Source of the DNA: Verrucomicrobiaceae bacterium UBA1938
GTDB lineage: Bacteria; Verrucomicrobiota; Verrucomicrobiia; Verrucomicrobiales; Verrucomicrobiaceae
Assembly (NCBI GenBank): GCA_002336895.1
Contig: DDFC01000039.1
Span: forward strand, 91,748 to 155,747
Reading direction: 5' to 3'
DNA: 64,000 nucleotides
In this document: piece after piece, positions 1 through 9,027 of the stretch
How positions within the stretch are numbered: position 1 is the stretch's first letter
How the letters are laid out: every line of letters begins with the position of its first letter
The notes under the pieces: generated by a model
Database searches by the model: none
The model's input: only the letters and a program-made list of their open reading frames with translations
Told to the model about the DNA's origin: nothing
Position numbers and translations under genes: made by a program

Positions 1-2
1 CC

Positions 3-284
3 ACACGCCCCACTGAGCCGGATGCCTCCGAATACGTCAAAACCATGCTCGGCTGGGGTGCAGGCCCGCGTGCCAGCCAGATGCTCGTCCTCGCCGGCAA
101 AGTGCGCGCCCTGCTCCAGGGCCGCACACATGTGACCACGGACGACATCGAAGCCCTCGCCGCCCCCGCCCTTCGCCACCGCCTCGTCCCCACCTTCCAC
201 GCCGAAGCCGAAGGCATCACGGTGGACCAGATCATCGCCGAGCTGGTGAAACGGACGAAGAAGAGCGAAGCACGAGTGCTGTGA
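3..284 (+). CDS. MoxR-family AAA ATPase, C-terminal fragment (5' end outside window)
   Basis: The reading frame is open from the window edge and ends with TGA at 282-284, leaving about 93 residues. The visible part is the helical lid typical of MoxR ATPases: a WGAGPRASQ segment, then a helix followed by TTDDIEALAAPALRHRL. Walker A and B motifs lie upstream, outside the window. MoxR proteins are thought to act as chaperone-like ATPases on VWA-domain partners. The DUF58 and VWA genes directly downstream on the same strand fit that pairing. The family call is firm; the substrate is unknown. Confidence 0.85.
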   Translation, partial: TRPTEPDASEYVKTMLGWGAGPRASQMLVLAGKVRALLQGRTHVTTDDIEALAAPALRHRLVPTFHAEAEGITVDQIIAELVKRTKKSEARVL

Positions 285-325
285 TTGGCTGCGCCACACT
301 CCCCGTGCCTTAATTCCCCTCCCCC

Positions 326-1219
326 GTGGCCACGCTTTCCGACATCCTCCACGCCGAAGACATCACGAGCCTGCAGTCCCTGCAGCTCTTTGCGCGCACG
401 GTCGTGGAGGGCTTCACCACGGGACAGCACGCCTCTCCGCACAAGGGCTTCAGCGTGGAGTTCCGCCAGCACCGGCCCTATGTGCAGGGAGATGAGATCC
501 GCCGCCTCGACTGGAAGATCTTCGGCCGCTCAGACCGCTTCTACATCCGCGAGTTTGATGAGGAGACCAACCTGCGCGCCACCATCGTGCTGGATGCCAG
601 CGGCAGCATGGGCTACCGCGGGCAGAAAGGCGTGCTGAAGTTTGACTACGCACGCAAGCTGGCCGCCTCCCTGGCCTACCTGCTCATGAGCCAGCAGGAT
701 GCCGTGGGCCTCATCACCTTTGACACCAAAGTGCGCAACATCATCCCCTGCCGCACCAAGATCACCCACCTGCACCTGCTGCTGGAAACCATGGTGAAGA
801 CCGAGCCCGGCAGCGACACCAGCCTCGCGCCTGTGATCGAGTCCCTGGCCCAGCGCCTCAAGCGCCGCGGCCTCGTCATCCTCATCAGCGACTTCTTTGA
901 TGATCCCGCTGCGTTGCTGCAGTCCATCGGCATCCTGCGCAAAAAAGGGCACGAGGTCATCGCCATCCAGCTCTGGGACCGCGATGAGATCGACTTCCCC
1001 TTCGGCAACTGGGCGCGCTTTGAAAACCTGGAGAACAACGACGACTTCCTCCTCCTCGACCCCGCCACCATCCGCCAGCGCTACATCGAGGCACAGCAAA
1101 GCTTCGCCGCGCAGCTCAAGGACGGCTTCCGCAAACACCAGGTGGACTACCTCAGCCTGCCCACCGACGAGTCCCACTCTGCGGCGCTGCGGAATTATTT
1201 AGCACTGAGAATGCGATGA
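326..1219 (+). CDS. DUF58 domain protein with VWA-type fold
   Basis: A 297-residue protein with a GTG start. It carries the DUF58 signature at about residues 41-63 (GFSVEFRQHRPYVQGDEIRR, then LDW) and a complete metal-site motif DASGS at residues 90-94, so the VWA-like domain could bind a divalent cation. No membrane segment is evident, unlike the DUF58 protein of the second locus. It follows the MoxR gene by 41 bases and overlaps the next small gene by 4 bases (ATGA), which points to one transcript. The likely role is as a partner of the MoxR ATPase; the cellular process is not shown by the sequence. Confidence 0.88.
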   Translation: MATLSDILHAEDITSLQSLQLFARTVVEGFTTGQHASPHKGFSVEFRQHRPYVQGDEIRRLDWKIFGRSDRFYIREFDEETNLRATIVLDASGSMGYRGQKGVLKFDYARKLAASLAYLLMSQQDAVGLITFDTKVRNIIPCRTKITHLHLLLETMVKTEPGSDTSLAPVIESLAQRLKRRGLVILISDFFDDPAALLQSIGILRKKGHEVIAIQLWDRDEIDFPFGNWARFENLENNDDFLLLDPATIRQRYIEAQQSFAAQLKDGFRKHQVDYLSLPTDESHSAALRNYLALRMR

Positions 1220-1467
1220 CTAAGCAAAGCCCATCTCATTCCTTCCGATCTGGATTGCGAATCGCCCATGCGCTTCTATCTGTAGTTAAATTCGTGCTGC
1301 TTCTGCTGTCATGCTTCGCGGTTCTCTCCTGGGTGCTAGAGACACCTCTTCGCCTGAATTCCCCAGTGTTTAACACCCATTCGGCCACCCTGGAACTGGC
1401 GGTTTTGCTCTGTGCTGCAGCAGTCGTGTGGATAGCAGATAGCAGAATCAAGCTTCGCATGCGCTGA
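1216..1467 (+). CDS. Small hypothetical membrane protein
   Basis: An 83-residue ORF whose ATG overlaps the DUF58 stop codon (ATGA). Two hydrophobic stretches, roughly residues 17-41 and 57-74, suggest two membrane spans with basic flanks. I recognise no family. It lies with the Uma2 gene between the DUF58 gene and the first large VWA gene. That position, together with slightly lower GC and no obvious homology, leaves open that it is a recent insertion. Being real is supported mainly by the coupled start and membrane-like composition. Confidence 0.5.
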   Translation: MTKQSPSHSFRSGLRIAHALLSVVKFVLLLLSCFAVLSWVLETPLRLNSPVFNTHSATLELAVLLCAAAVVWIADSRIKLRMR

Positions 1468-1509
1468 CACCCTATTTGCCTTTTCCTACTCCATGAACCA
1501 CCTTCCTGC

Positions 1510-2169
1510 ATGAGCGCCGCCGTTCTCCAAGCCGTTCTCCAATCTCCAGACCTGCCGGAGATCCTTCAGCACGCCCTGGGTGTCCTGGCCGCCGAGCGCA
1601 AGCTGCGGGAGAAGTTTTACGCAGACATCACGCCGGAGCACAAATGGGAATTCATTCAGGGAGAGATCATCATGCACTCCCCGGCTCTCAACCGCCACCT
1701 GCAGGCGACCAAGGCCATCTTCAAGCTCATGGAAAGCCATGTCAGCAATCACAAGCTGGGTGATGTGCAGATTGAAAAAGCCATGACCAGCTTTCCGCGC
1801 AACGACTACGAGCCGGACCTGATGTTTTTCGGCCTTGGCAAAATGGGCCTCATCACACCGGACACGCTCAGGTTTCCCATTCCCGACCTCATTGTCGAAG
1901 TGCTCTCTCCCTCGACAGAAAGTCGCGACCGCGGCATCAAGTTCGAAGACTACGCGCTGCATGGTGTCGGTGAGTACTGGATCGTGGACACCGTCGCGGA
2001 GACCGTGGAGCTTTACCGCCTTGAGGGCAGCAGCTATCCGCCGGTGACGGCTCAAACAGACGGCCTTCTCAGCAGCGCAGTCATTCCCGGATTCGAGATC
2101 CCCGTGCGGGCCATTTTTGATTCGACAGTCAACGCCGAGGCCATGCGCCGTATTTGGAACCAGGAATGA
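1510..2169 (+). CDS. Uma2 family (DUF820) putative endonuclease-fold protein
   Basis: A 219-residue protein with the DUF820/Uma2 pattern of a PD-(D/E)xK fold: an EPDLMF segment (Asp103), PDLIVEVLSPST with Glu130, and Lys144 in RDRGIKFEDYALHGVGEYW. The spacing fits a D-ExxK-like active site. Uma2 genes are abundant in Cyanobacteria, Planctomycetes and Verrucomicrobia, but their biological role is poorly defined. The stop codon overlaps the ATG of the following VWA gene (ATGA), so it is translationally coupled to an otherwise conserved operon. Whether it works with the VWA proteins or is a passenger cannot be decided here. Confidence 0.85.
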   Translation: MSAAVLQAVLQSPDLPEILQHALGVLAAERKLREKFYADITPEHKWEFIQGEIIMHSPALNRHLQATKAIFKLMESHVSNHKLGDVQIEKAMTSFPRNDYEPDLMFFGLGKMGLITPDTLRFPIPDLIVEVLSPSTESRDRGIKFEDYALHGVGEYWIVDTVAETVELYRLEGSSYPPVTAQTDGLLSSAVIPGFEIPVRAIFDSTVNAEAMRRIWNQE

Positions 2170-4322
2170 GCTTCCTCAACCTCGCACTCCTGGCGGGCGC
2201 AGCGGCCTTTCTCATCCCGCTGCTGATCCACCTGCTTAACAAGCGGAAGGTCGTCACCGTGCGCTGGGGTGCCATGCACCTGCTGCATGAGGTCATCCGC
2301 CAGCGGAAGCGCAAGATGAAGATCGAGCAGCTCCTGCTCCTCATCGTGCGTGTGGCCATCCCCATCGTGCTGGCGCTCTGCCTCGCGCGCCCGGTGCTCA
2401 CCGCGCTGCGCTCGCTAGGGCTCGGCAGTTCCTCGCTCATTGTGCTGCTGGACGACTCCCTATCCATGCGCGCCCCGGCAGCCCAGACTTCTCTGCCCGG
2501 CGGCACCGTGGCTGAGCAGTCGCGGCAGGACATTCAGACGATGCTGACAGACCTGCCAAAGGGCTCCAGCGCCCAGGTCGTGCTCTCCGGCGGCACCCCG
2601 CACAAGCTGCTCGACCAAGCCACCACGGATCTCGACCTCGTCCCGAAACAGCTCGGTGACGTGCCCTCCATGTCCGGCCCGCTGGCGGCCAATGATGCCT
2701 TCCAGGCCGCCGCTGCTTCACTCAAGGATGCGCCCAATGCGGCGCGCGAAGTCGTCATCGTTTCCGATTTCCAAGCCGCCGACTGGAAAGCCGTGGCCGA
2801 TGGCGCAGCGCTGCCCGCTCTCGACAATCTCTCCAAACTGGAGCCGAAACCGCAGATCACTTTCTACCGCGTGGGCAGCGATCTGGCGGAAAATCTCAGC
2901 ATCGCCAGCGCGGACATCTCGGCGCTCGTGGCCGCCGAGTCCCAGCCTATCGGCCTGCGTGTGCGCATCAAAAACCACGGTCGCCGCGCCTGGCAGGATG
3001 TGGCCGTGCATCTGGAGGCAGATGGCGCACGCCTGCGCACCGCGCGCGTCTCGCTGGCACCGGAAGGCGAGGCCGTGCTCTCTTTCACGCATGCTTTTGA
3101 TCAAGTGGGCGACCACTCGCTCTCCGTCCGGCTGGAGGGAGACACCTTTGCCGATGACAACGCCTTCCACTCCGTCGTGCAGGTGCGCAATCAGCTCAAC
3201 GTCCTGCTCATGGATGGCAACCCAGGTGGTGAACCTCTCACCGGTGCCGCTGATTTCCTCGAGATCGCACTCACCCCGCACACTGCGGCGGCAGCATCTC
3301 TCAAAGACCTGATCCGCACCAAAAAGATCGACCTGCGCCGTATCCGCAATGAAGACCTGCGCCAGCAGGAGGTCATCATCATGGCCGATGTGCAGCGCCT
3401 GCCCGGCCACATCCAGAATGAGATCGACAAATTCGTCAAAGAAGGCGGCGGGCTGCTCGTCTTTGCCGGACCAGAATGTGATCTCGACTGGTACAACCGC
3501 GAGTTTTACCGCAAAGGCGAAGGCCTCTATCCCGCCGCCATCAAAGGCCAGGCCCGCGCAGATGCCGACTCTCCATCCGCTCACATCCTCATGCAGCGCT
3601 ATACGCACCCTTCAGTGCTGTATTTCAATGACGCCCGTTCCGGTCGCCTGCAGGATGCCGACTTTCGCCACTGGCTGGAGTTTGCCGCACTGGACGACCG
3701 CACGCAGCGCATCCTGAATCTGGACCGCAACATGCCGCTGATGATCGAGAAAAAGCACGGTCGCGGCCGTGTCGTCGCCGTGGCTACCACAGCCAACGCT
3801 GAGTGGAGCAATCTGCCGCTGCAGCCTTTCTTTGTGCCGCTGATGCAGCGCCTCACCACCTACCTGGCCACCGAGGGCACCGCGCCTGCATGGCAGCTCG
3901 TGGGCACGCCCATCCGCCTGCCGCTGGAGAGAGCCGAGCAGGGCGCTGAGTACAGCCTGCGCGGCCCCACCGGCCAGACGCAGACGCTGAAGGCGGTGAA
4001 AGAAGGGGATTCCGTCTTCATCCAGAGCCCCGTCATCACCCAGCCCGGCATCTTCCAGCTGAGCAAGGAAGGCACGGAAAAATCCGTGCTGCTGGCTTTC
4101 AACGTGGATGGTGCCGAGTCCGACCTCAAAGCCCTGCCTGTGGCGGACATCCAGAAGATCGCCCAGAGGCACGATGCCGCCTTTGCCGACACCCTGCCCG
4201 CCTACCAGTCCCTGGACCGCAGCCGCCGCCACGGCACCGAGCTCTGGCAGCCGCTGCTGATCACCCTGCTGCTGCTCCTCTTTGCCGAAGTCCTCCTGCA
4301 GCAGCACATCGCCCGAGGCTGA
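2166..4322 (+). CDS. BatA-like membrane VWA protein
   Basis: Taking ATG 2166, which overlaps the Uma2 stop, gives 718 residues. A TTG twelve bases upstream is less likely. The start is a BatA-type N-terminal membrane helix (about residues 3-24) followed by the typical NKRKVVTVRWGAMHLL segment, then a second helix (about 57-78). A VWA-type domain has the metal-site motif D96-x-S98-x-S100. A long extracytoplasmic region includes a glutamine-amidotransferase-like segment, and one helix near the C-terminus anchors the end. Such proteins accompany MoxR and DUF58 in aerotolerance-type operons. The function is presumed structural or regulatory at the membrane. Confidence 0.85.
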   Translation: MSFLNLALLAGAAAFLIPLLIHLLNKRKVVTVRWGAMHLLHEVIRQRKRKMKIEQLLLLIVRVAIPIVLALCLARPVLTALRSLGLGSSSLIVLLDDSLSMRAPAAQTSLPGGTVAEQSRQDIQTMLTDLPKGSSAQVVLSGGTPHKLLDQATTDLDLVPKQLGDVPSMSGPLAANDAFQAAAASLKDAPNAAREVVIVSDFQAADWKAVADGAALPALDNLSKLEPKPQITFYRVGSDLAENLSIASADISALVAAESQPIGLRVRIKNHGRRAWQDVAVHLEADGARLRTARVSLAPEGEAVLSFTHAFDQVGDHSLSVRLEGDTFADDNAFHSVVQVRNQLNVLLMDGNPGGEPLTGAADFLEIALTPHTAAAASLKDLIRTKKIDLRRIRNEDLRQQEVIIMADVQRLPGHIQNEIDKFVKEGGGLLVFAGPECDLDWYNREFYRKGEGLYPAAIKGQARADADSPSAHILMQRYTHPSVLYFNDARSGRLQDADFRHWLEFAALDDRTQRILNLDRNMPLMIEKKHGRGRVVAVATTANAEWSNLPLQPFFVPLMQRLTTYLATEGTAPAWQLVGTPIRLPLERAEQGAEYSLRGPTGQTQTLKAVKEGDSVFIQSPVITQPGIFQLSKEGTEKSVLLAFNVDGAESDLKALPVADIQKIAQRHDAAFADTLPAYQSLDRSRRHGTELWQPLLITLLLLLFAEVLLQQHIARG

Positions 4323-4372
4323 GCCCTCCAATGGCCGGTTGAAACGCCGCTCAAAAAAACGTATTTACTCTC

Positions 4373-4627
4373 ATGCCTACCGCCACTTCATCCGCTGCCT
4401 CACTGCTGTCACGGATTACAATCGACCCCGAGGTCTGCCACGGCAAGCCTGTCATCCGCAGCTTGCGTTATCCGGTTGAGTCCATGCTGGAATACCTTTC
4501 CAGCGGCGACAGCTTTGAGGAGGTGCTGGCCGAGTTTCCTGATCTGGAGAAGGATGACCTTCGTGCATGCATTGAATTCGCAAACCAGTCACTCAAGCTC
4601 CGCAGCTGGCAGCTCGTCGCGGCATGA
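4373..4627 (+). CDS. DUF433 domain protein, probable antitoxin
   Basis: An 84-residue protein with the DUF433 pattern: ITIDPEVCHGKPVIRSLRYP, then a YLSSGDSFEEVLAEFPDL segment, and a helical end. DUF433 proteins have a winged-helix-like fold and are commonly paired with DUF5615 PIN-like proteins as toxin-antitoxin modules. Here the ATG of the DUF5615 gene overlaps its stop by four bases (ATGA), the usual antitoxin-first order. The pair sits between two VWA membrane genes. Assignment of family is firm; antitoxin activity is inferred. Confidence 0.85.
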   Translation: MPTATSSAASLLSRITIDPEVCHGKPVIRSLRYPVESMLEYLSSGDSFEEVLAEFPDLEKDDLRACIEFANQSLKLRSWQLVAA

Positions 4628-4977
4628 AGTTCCTGATTAATGCACATCTGCCGCCAGGTCTGCGCCACGTCTTTGCCGCAGCGGGGCATGATGCCATGCA
4701 TACTCTGGATCTCCCGGAGCAGAACGCCTCTCGTGATGGCATCCTCAACAGCGTCTCCATGGCGGAGCAGCGCGTGGTCGTGACCAAAGACACCGACTTT
4801 TATTACTCGCACCTCCTGCATGGCCGCCCATGGAAACTCGTTCTTCTACGCACAGGGAACATGAGCCTGCGAGACACCCGTCAGATGTTTGAGCAGCATA
4901 TCCCGGCCATCGTCACGGCGTTGCAGACCTGCACACTCGTCGAGCTGGACCGTCAGCAGGTCTCAATCGTTGCCTGA
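4624..4977 (+). CDS. DUF5615 PIN-like protein, probable toxin
   Basis: A 117-residue protein with the DUF5615 layout: N-terminal MKFLINAHLPPGLRHVF, where the usual first acidic residue (D/E) is replaced by Asn6, and VVTKDTDFYY with the conserved TxDxDF acidic pair. PIN-like folds use clustered acidic residues for ribonuclease activity. The N-terminal change to Asn could weaken catalysis, although many family members have Asn or Asp here. It is coupled to the preceding DUF433 gene. Function as a ribonuclease toxin is inference from the family. Confidence 0.82.
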   Translation: MKFLINAHLPPGLRHVFAAAGHDAMHTLDLPEQNASRDGILNSVSMAEQRVVVTKDTDFYYSHLLHGRPWKLVLLRTGNMSLRDTRQMFEQHIPAIVTALQTCTLVELDRQQVSIVA

Positions 4978-4990
4978 CCTCTTCCCCCAC

Positions 4991-7285
4991 ATGACACCCC
5001 AGACTGAAACCACCCTGCGCTTCACCGGCGGCTATGCGCCGCTCCCGGTGATCGTGCTCGCGTTTGGTCTGGCCGGGCTCATGTGGTTCCTCTACCGCCG
5101 GGAGCTGAAGTATGTGGGCAGCCGTGCTGCGCAGGTGCCTGCGATGCTGCGTTCGCTTGCGGTCTTCATCCTGGTGCTGGCTCTGGCGGGCCCCATGCTG
5201 CGCCACGTCACCACGCTGCGTCAGCTGGGCCGTGTCATCATCGCCGTGGACAGCTCCGCTAGCATGCAGCTCACGGATGAAGCCCCCGGCGCTGCCGCCG
5301 GCACCTCCAGGCCACGCTTCCAGCGCGCGGAGGATCTCCTGCTCAAAGGCACCAATCCGCTTTTGAAAAAGCTGGCCGAGACGCAGGATGTGGAGCTGGT
5401 GGCACTTCGTGGTATGAACACCCAGCGCCTGTGGTGGTACCGCCAGGCGGGCAAGGACACCTCGGGCGACATGCCCGCTGCATTTGAGCTGCCTGCCAAC
5501 TCGCCCATCACCAATCTGGATCAAACCCTGCGTGCCGCACTCGGCCCCGCCACGGCAGGCACCGCGCTCGTGGTGCTCACGGATGGCCAGCACAACTCCG
5601 CCGGATCGCCGGAGGAATTTAGCAGCACCCTCAAAGCCAGCGGCACGCCCATCTTCACCATCGGCTTTGGCACCGAGATTCCACCTGCGGACCTCTCCCT
5701 GCTCACCGTCTCGGCACCTGAGTCCGTCTTTTCCAAAGAGAACTTCCAGGGCCACCTGACCGTGAATGACAGCATGCCTTCCGGAGTGCCCGCCAGCGTG
5801 CGCATTGAAAGCCAGGGCAAGGTGCTGTGGAAAAAGGAATTCACCACCACCGGCAAGGGGGAGAAGGGCTTTGATTTCATCTTTCCCGTGGCCGAGCTGC
5901 CGCCACCCGCGCCAGGCCAGCGGGACAAAACCCTGCGCAGCGTGAACATCCTGGTGGCCGCCAGCGGCGACCGCGCCGCCCTGGAAAAGACCCGTTCCAA
6001 CAACGCCCGCGAGCTCTCCATCCATCTGCTGGAAAAGAAGCGCAAGGTGCTCATCATCGACGGCCGCCCGCGCTGGGAATTCCGCTACATCCACAACCAC
6101 TTTGACCGCGACGAACGCTGGCAGGCCACGCTCCTCTTTGATGACCTGAGCGACAACCCCGCCAACGGCAACCTGCAGAAGGAGTTCCCCAAAACCAAGG
6201 ACGACCTGCTCAGCTACGATCTCCTCATTCTGGGAGATGTCTCCCTCAGCCGCTTCAAGCCCGAGCATCTCGACTGGATGGTGGAGTTTGTGGAAAAGCG
6301 CGGCGGTGGCCTGATCATGATCGACGGCCAGCGCGGCAGGCTGCACGAATGGACCAGCGGAAAGACCGCTCCGCTCATTCCCGTGCGCTTTGGTGCTGCG
6401 GCCAAAAAGCAGACGCCCACCAGCATCGAGCTGACCACCGACGGACAACGCTTTGACGCCCTGCGCCTCAGCGACAGCCCCAGCGCCAACGCCACGCTCT
6501 GGCCCACGCTGAGCAAGGTGAACTGGCACTCCAATGTGGAGCCCCTGCCTGCCGCCATCACACTGGCCAAGGCTCAGCAGCCTGCCATCGTCTTCCGTCA
6601 GGTGGGTGCAGGTGCGGTGCTTTATCTCGGCACGGATGAGCTCTGGCGCTGGCGCTTCCAGGTGGCGGATCTCTACCACCAGCGCCTGTGGATGCAGCTC
6701 GGTGCGTGGATCGCCGCGCCGCCCTTCCAGATTGAACAGAAGAAGCTCTCCGTGGGCACCGACCGCCTGCGCTACTCCCCAGGCGAAACCTCTGAGATCC
6801 GCGTGCGTGTGCGCAATGACAAAGGAGAGACCATCACTGATGCCCAGCCCCGCGCCTACCTGCTGCACGATGGTGCAGAAGTGGCCACGCTGCAGCTGGA
6901 GGCCGATCCCACTCACGTGGGCATCTACCGCGCCGTCACCCCGCCGCTGCGCGCAGGCACCTATGAGATCGCCGTGGCGGAAAGCCCCAGCGCGCCGCGC
7001 AGCGAAGCACGCCTCTCCCTGCACGTCTCCGACACCGGCAATCCCGAATGGGCCACGCTGACCATGAACCGCCCTCTGCTGGAAACCATGGCCTCCAACA
7101 GCGGCGGCCGCTTTCTGCGAGAGGAGCAGGCCGCCACCGATCTCCCTGGCCTGCTGCAGAGCATCGACCGCAAGCAGGTCATCACCAAGGAGACCAACCT
7201 TTGGAGCAGCTGGTGGTGGTTTGCCGCAGCGATCCTGCTGCTCACCGCCGAGTGGCTCATGCGCAAACGCCTCAAACTCGTCTGA
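4991..7285 (+). CDS. Large membrane VWA domain protein
   Basis: The ATG at 4991 gives 764 residues. An in-frame extension upstream would run into the DUF5615 gene and is rejected. There are two N-terminal membrane helices (about 17-35 and 52-69), then a VWA domain with complete DSSAS metal-site residues at 87-91. A long periplasmic part follows, with a glutamine-amidotransferase-like region around KRKVLIIDGRPRWEFRY. One C-terminal helix (WWWFAAAILLLTAEWL) is followed by a basic tail. It is a paralogue in architecture of the BatA-like protein upstream and probably shares its MoxR partner. Specific function unknown. Confidence 0.85.
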   Translation: MTPQTETTLRFTGGYAPLPVIVLAFGLAGLMWFLYRRELKYVGSRAAQVPAMLRSLAVFILVLALAGPMLRHVTTLRQLGRVIIAVDSSASMQLTDEAPGAAAGTSRPRFQRAEDLLLKGTNPLLKKLAETQDVELVALRGMNTQRLWWYRQAGKDTSGDMPAAFELPANSPITNLDQTLRAALGPATAGTALVVLTDGQHNSAGSPEEFSSTLKASGTPIFTIGFGTEIPPADLSLLTVSAPESVFSKENFQGHLTVNDSMPSGVPASVRIESQGKVLWKKEFTTTGKGEKGFDFIFPVAELPPPAPGQRDKTLRSVNILVAASGDRAALEKTRSNNARELSIHLLEKKRKVLIIDGRPRWEFRYIHNHFDRDERWQATLLFDDLSDNPANGNLQKEFPKTKDDLLSYDLLILGDVSLSRFKPEHLDWMVEFVEKRGGGLIMIDGQRGRLHEWTSGKTAPLIPVRFGAAAKKQTPTSIELTTDGQRFDALRLSDSPSANATLWPTLSKVNWHSNVEPLPAAITLAKAQQPAIVFRQVGAGAVLYLGTDELWRWRFQVADLYHQRLWMQLGAWIAAPPFQIEQKKLSVGTDRLRYSPGETSEIRVRVRNDKGETITDAQPRAYLLHDGAEVATLQLEADPTHVGIYRAVTPPLRAGTYEIAVAESPSAPRSEARLSLHVSDTGNPEWATLTMNRPLLETMASNSGGRFLREEQAATDLPGLLQSIDRKQVITKETNLWSSWWWFAAAILLLTAEWLMRKRLKLV

Positions 7286-7287
7286 TC

Positions 7288-7569
7288 ATGGCAGCCCCCA
7301 ATGACCGCGCCCAACTGGCCGTACGCGTAACACCCAACGCAAAGAAGTCCGCCTTTGCCGGATGGACTGCCGATGAAAAAGGCCGCCCCGTGATTCTCAT
7401 CAAACTGGCCGCCCCGCCCGTGGATGGAAAGGCGAACACCGAGCTCATCAGCTTCCTGGCAGATGAACTCGACTGCCCCAAAGGCCAGATCACCCTCCTG
7501 CGCGGCACCTCCAGCAGGCAGAAGACCGTGGAGCTGCCAGCGGCCGTCATGGAGCGGCTGCCGAAGTAG
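7288..7569 (+). CDS. DUF167 family (YggU-like) protein
   Basis: A 93-residue protein beginning two bases after the VWA stop. It shows the DUF167 pattern: LAVRVTPNAKKSAFAGW, then IKLAAPPVDGKANTELISFL and a GTSSRQKTVEL segment. These small proteins are widespread and uncharacterised. Its last 23 bases overlap, on the opposite strand, the end of the following convergent gene. It is probably the last gene of the VWA operon, with no clear functional link to it. Confidence 0.88.
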   Translation: MAAPNDRAQLAVRVTPNAKKSAFAGWTADEKGRPVILIKLAAPPVDGKANTELISFLADELDCPKGQITLLRGTSSRQKTVELPAAVMERLPK

Positions 7570-7897
7570 CCTGGTGGCTGCTCATCGACAGCACGCCTGC
7601 TGCCGCCGTTTTTGGCAATAGCTTTTTCATGACCGGGAGGCTCACCAGAAAGAGCCCGCCTGCACACACAGTCATGATGATCCTGGCCTCCCAAGAGAAC
7701 TTGATCAGGCACACCACAAAGAGGAGGGACAGAGGCAAAACCAAGCCATAAAGCAGTCCTGAGGAGAGCGGCAGCACTCCCAACACATGATGCCCGAGGA
7801 AGATGGGGGCCAGCACCATGGCAGGTGTCACCACGACGGCGGCAAGGATGAGAACCCAGTTCCTGTTGTTCGCGCGGAGTGTGGTCCGGGAGTTCAT
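7547..7897 (-). CDS. Small hypothetical multi-span membrane protein
   Basis: A 116-residue ORF with about four hydrophobic stretches (near residues 15-35, 40-60, 62-80 and 82-98) and a short Ser/Ala-rich C-terminal tail. I recognise no family. It converges on the DUF167 gene and overlaps its 3' end by 23 bases. The hydrophobic composition argues that it is a real gene, but no neighbour gives it a role. Confidence 0.55.
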   Translation of the reverse strand: MNSRTTLRANNRNWVLILAAVVVTPAMVLAPIFLGHHVLGVLPLSSGLLYGLVLPLSLLFVVCLIKFSWEARIIMTVCAGGLFLVSLPVMKKLLPKTAAAGVLSMSSHQATSAAAP

Positions 7898-8029
7898 ATC
7901 TGCTGGATCATGCTACCCGATGCGCCAGAAGGTGAGAAGCTTTTTCATTGGGAGGCGAGCTGCACTTTTTGCCGTGCCGACGGGGTTAAAACTAGCCCCC
8001 TGGCCAAAACGCTGCAAAGCATGCGCTGC

Positions 8030-8371
8030 ATGACTGAAATCAGAACTTACGACGGCAGCTTTAGCTTCAGAATTCTCGCCCGGGACAAGGCCGACCACCT
8101 CGACGAGGTGTTTGCGGAAGCCGGCCTCGAGGTGGATCTGGCCCTGCAGTCCCTGGATTTCTCCTGGATGGGCCAGGAGCGCAATCATGCCATCCTGAAG
8201 GTCTTCATGGAAGTGGCCAGAACACTGGTGGACGCCGAAGGCGAGCTGCGCTGCGAGATCGATGACGACCAGGAAGATCCGCATTTCGAATTCTTCACCA
8301 TCAGCCAAGGCCAGCTCCTCCTCCAGCGCGGCACCCTGGTGCGCGAGGCGGAGAGAATTCCGCAGGTCTGA
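8030..8371 (+). CDS. Hypothetical protein
   Basis: A 113-residue acidic, soluble-looking protein. The start is uncertain: ATG 8030 is used, but ATG 8021 is in the same frame and neither has a clear Shine-Dalgarno sequence. I recognise no domain. The stop TGA (8369-8371) directly abuts the stop of the convergent gene, making a TGATCA palindrome. Nothing in the surroundings suggests a function. Confidence 0.55.
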   Translation: MTEIRTYDGSFSFRILARDKADHLDEVFAEAGLEVDLALQSLDFSWMGQERNHAILKVFMEVARTLVDAEGELRCEIDDDQEDPHFEFFTISQGQLLLQRGTLVREAERIPQV

Positions 8372-8965
8372 TCACCCCCGCTGCTTCTCCAGCAGATTCA
8401 TCATCAGAAACGAAAGCAGCAAAGCCAGCTGCTCTCCCTCATTGGCCGGGCCCTCCTGCGTAAGTGCAAAGCGGCCTTCAAAAAGCGCAGGCTGCTTGGT
8501 CAGCTTGAGCACGGGCGGCCCGCCCTCGCCACGCATGGCGATGTAGCTCGGGTGCAGCATGTAGCCGGTGAACATGCCGAGGATGGGTATCTCCCCCACC
8601 AGACCGTCGAGCAGCTTCACAAAGGGATTCGCCTCTTGAATCACAAACGTGGGAGTCTCGGCTCCAGGCGCATAGACATCGTAGTGTGCACGCCACAGCG
8701 ACCTCATCCCCTGCCTGCCCACCGCGCCGAGTTCCCGGCCATCCGGGGCCCTGAAAGTGTAACGCGCCGACCAGTCGATGATGCGGTCAGCCTCGATCGT
8801 GGCCAGCAGCGTCTGCATGGTGTCATCGGTATAGACCTCCACGTGCTCTCTCAGACGGAAGAGCTTCTGCTTCACGTAGCAGAGCATCTGACCACCCGCC
8901 TCCGTCACAGTGATCTGCGGAGAGAAAGTGAGAATGTGGAAGCGGAAGGAAATAGGGTAGTTCAT
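8372..8965 (-). CDS. LURP-one-related / Tubby C-terminal-like domain protein
   Basis: From the ATG at 8965 (MNYPISFRF) the protein has 197 residues; a start 27 bases earlier is possible. The pattern of short beta strands, with an early VKQKLFRLREHVEVYTDD segment and a later FVIQEANPFVKLLDGL segment, resembles LURP-one-related and scramblase-like proteins of the Tubby C-terminal superfamily. These bind membranes or lipids in some organisms, but bacterial members are largely uncharacterised. It stands alone between convergent and co-directional unrelated genes. Confidence 0.65.
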   Translation of the reverse strand: MNYPISFRFHILTFSPQITVTEAGGQMLCYVKQKLFRLREHVEVYTDDTMQTLLATIEADRIIDWSARYTFRAPDGRELGAVGRQGMRSLWRAHYDVYAPGAETPTFVIQEANPFVKLLDGLVGEIPILGMFTGYMLHPSYIAMRGEGGPPVLKLTKQPALFEGRFALTQEGPANEGEQLALLLSFLMMNLLEKQRG

Positions 8966-9027
8966 GTCGCAACGAGAGTCGCCCGACCGCATGAGGTTGC
9001 AATGACAGAACAGCCGCAGATTTGCAA

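Noticed and set aside
4913..7024. A 703-codon open frame on the minus strand opposite the second VWA gene
   Set aside because: The plus-strand protein has membrane helices and a VWA metal site; the minus-strand translation has no recognisable domain and no suitable start context.
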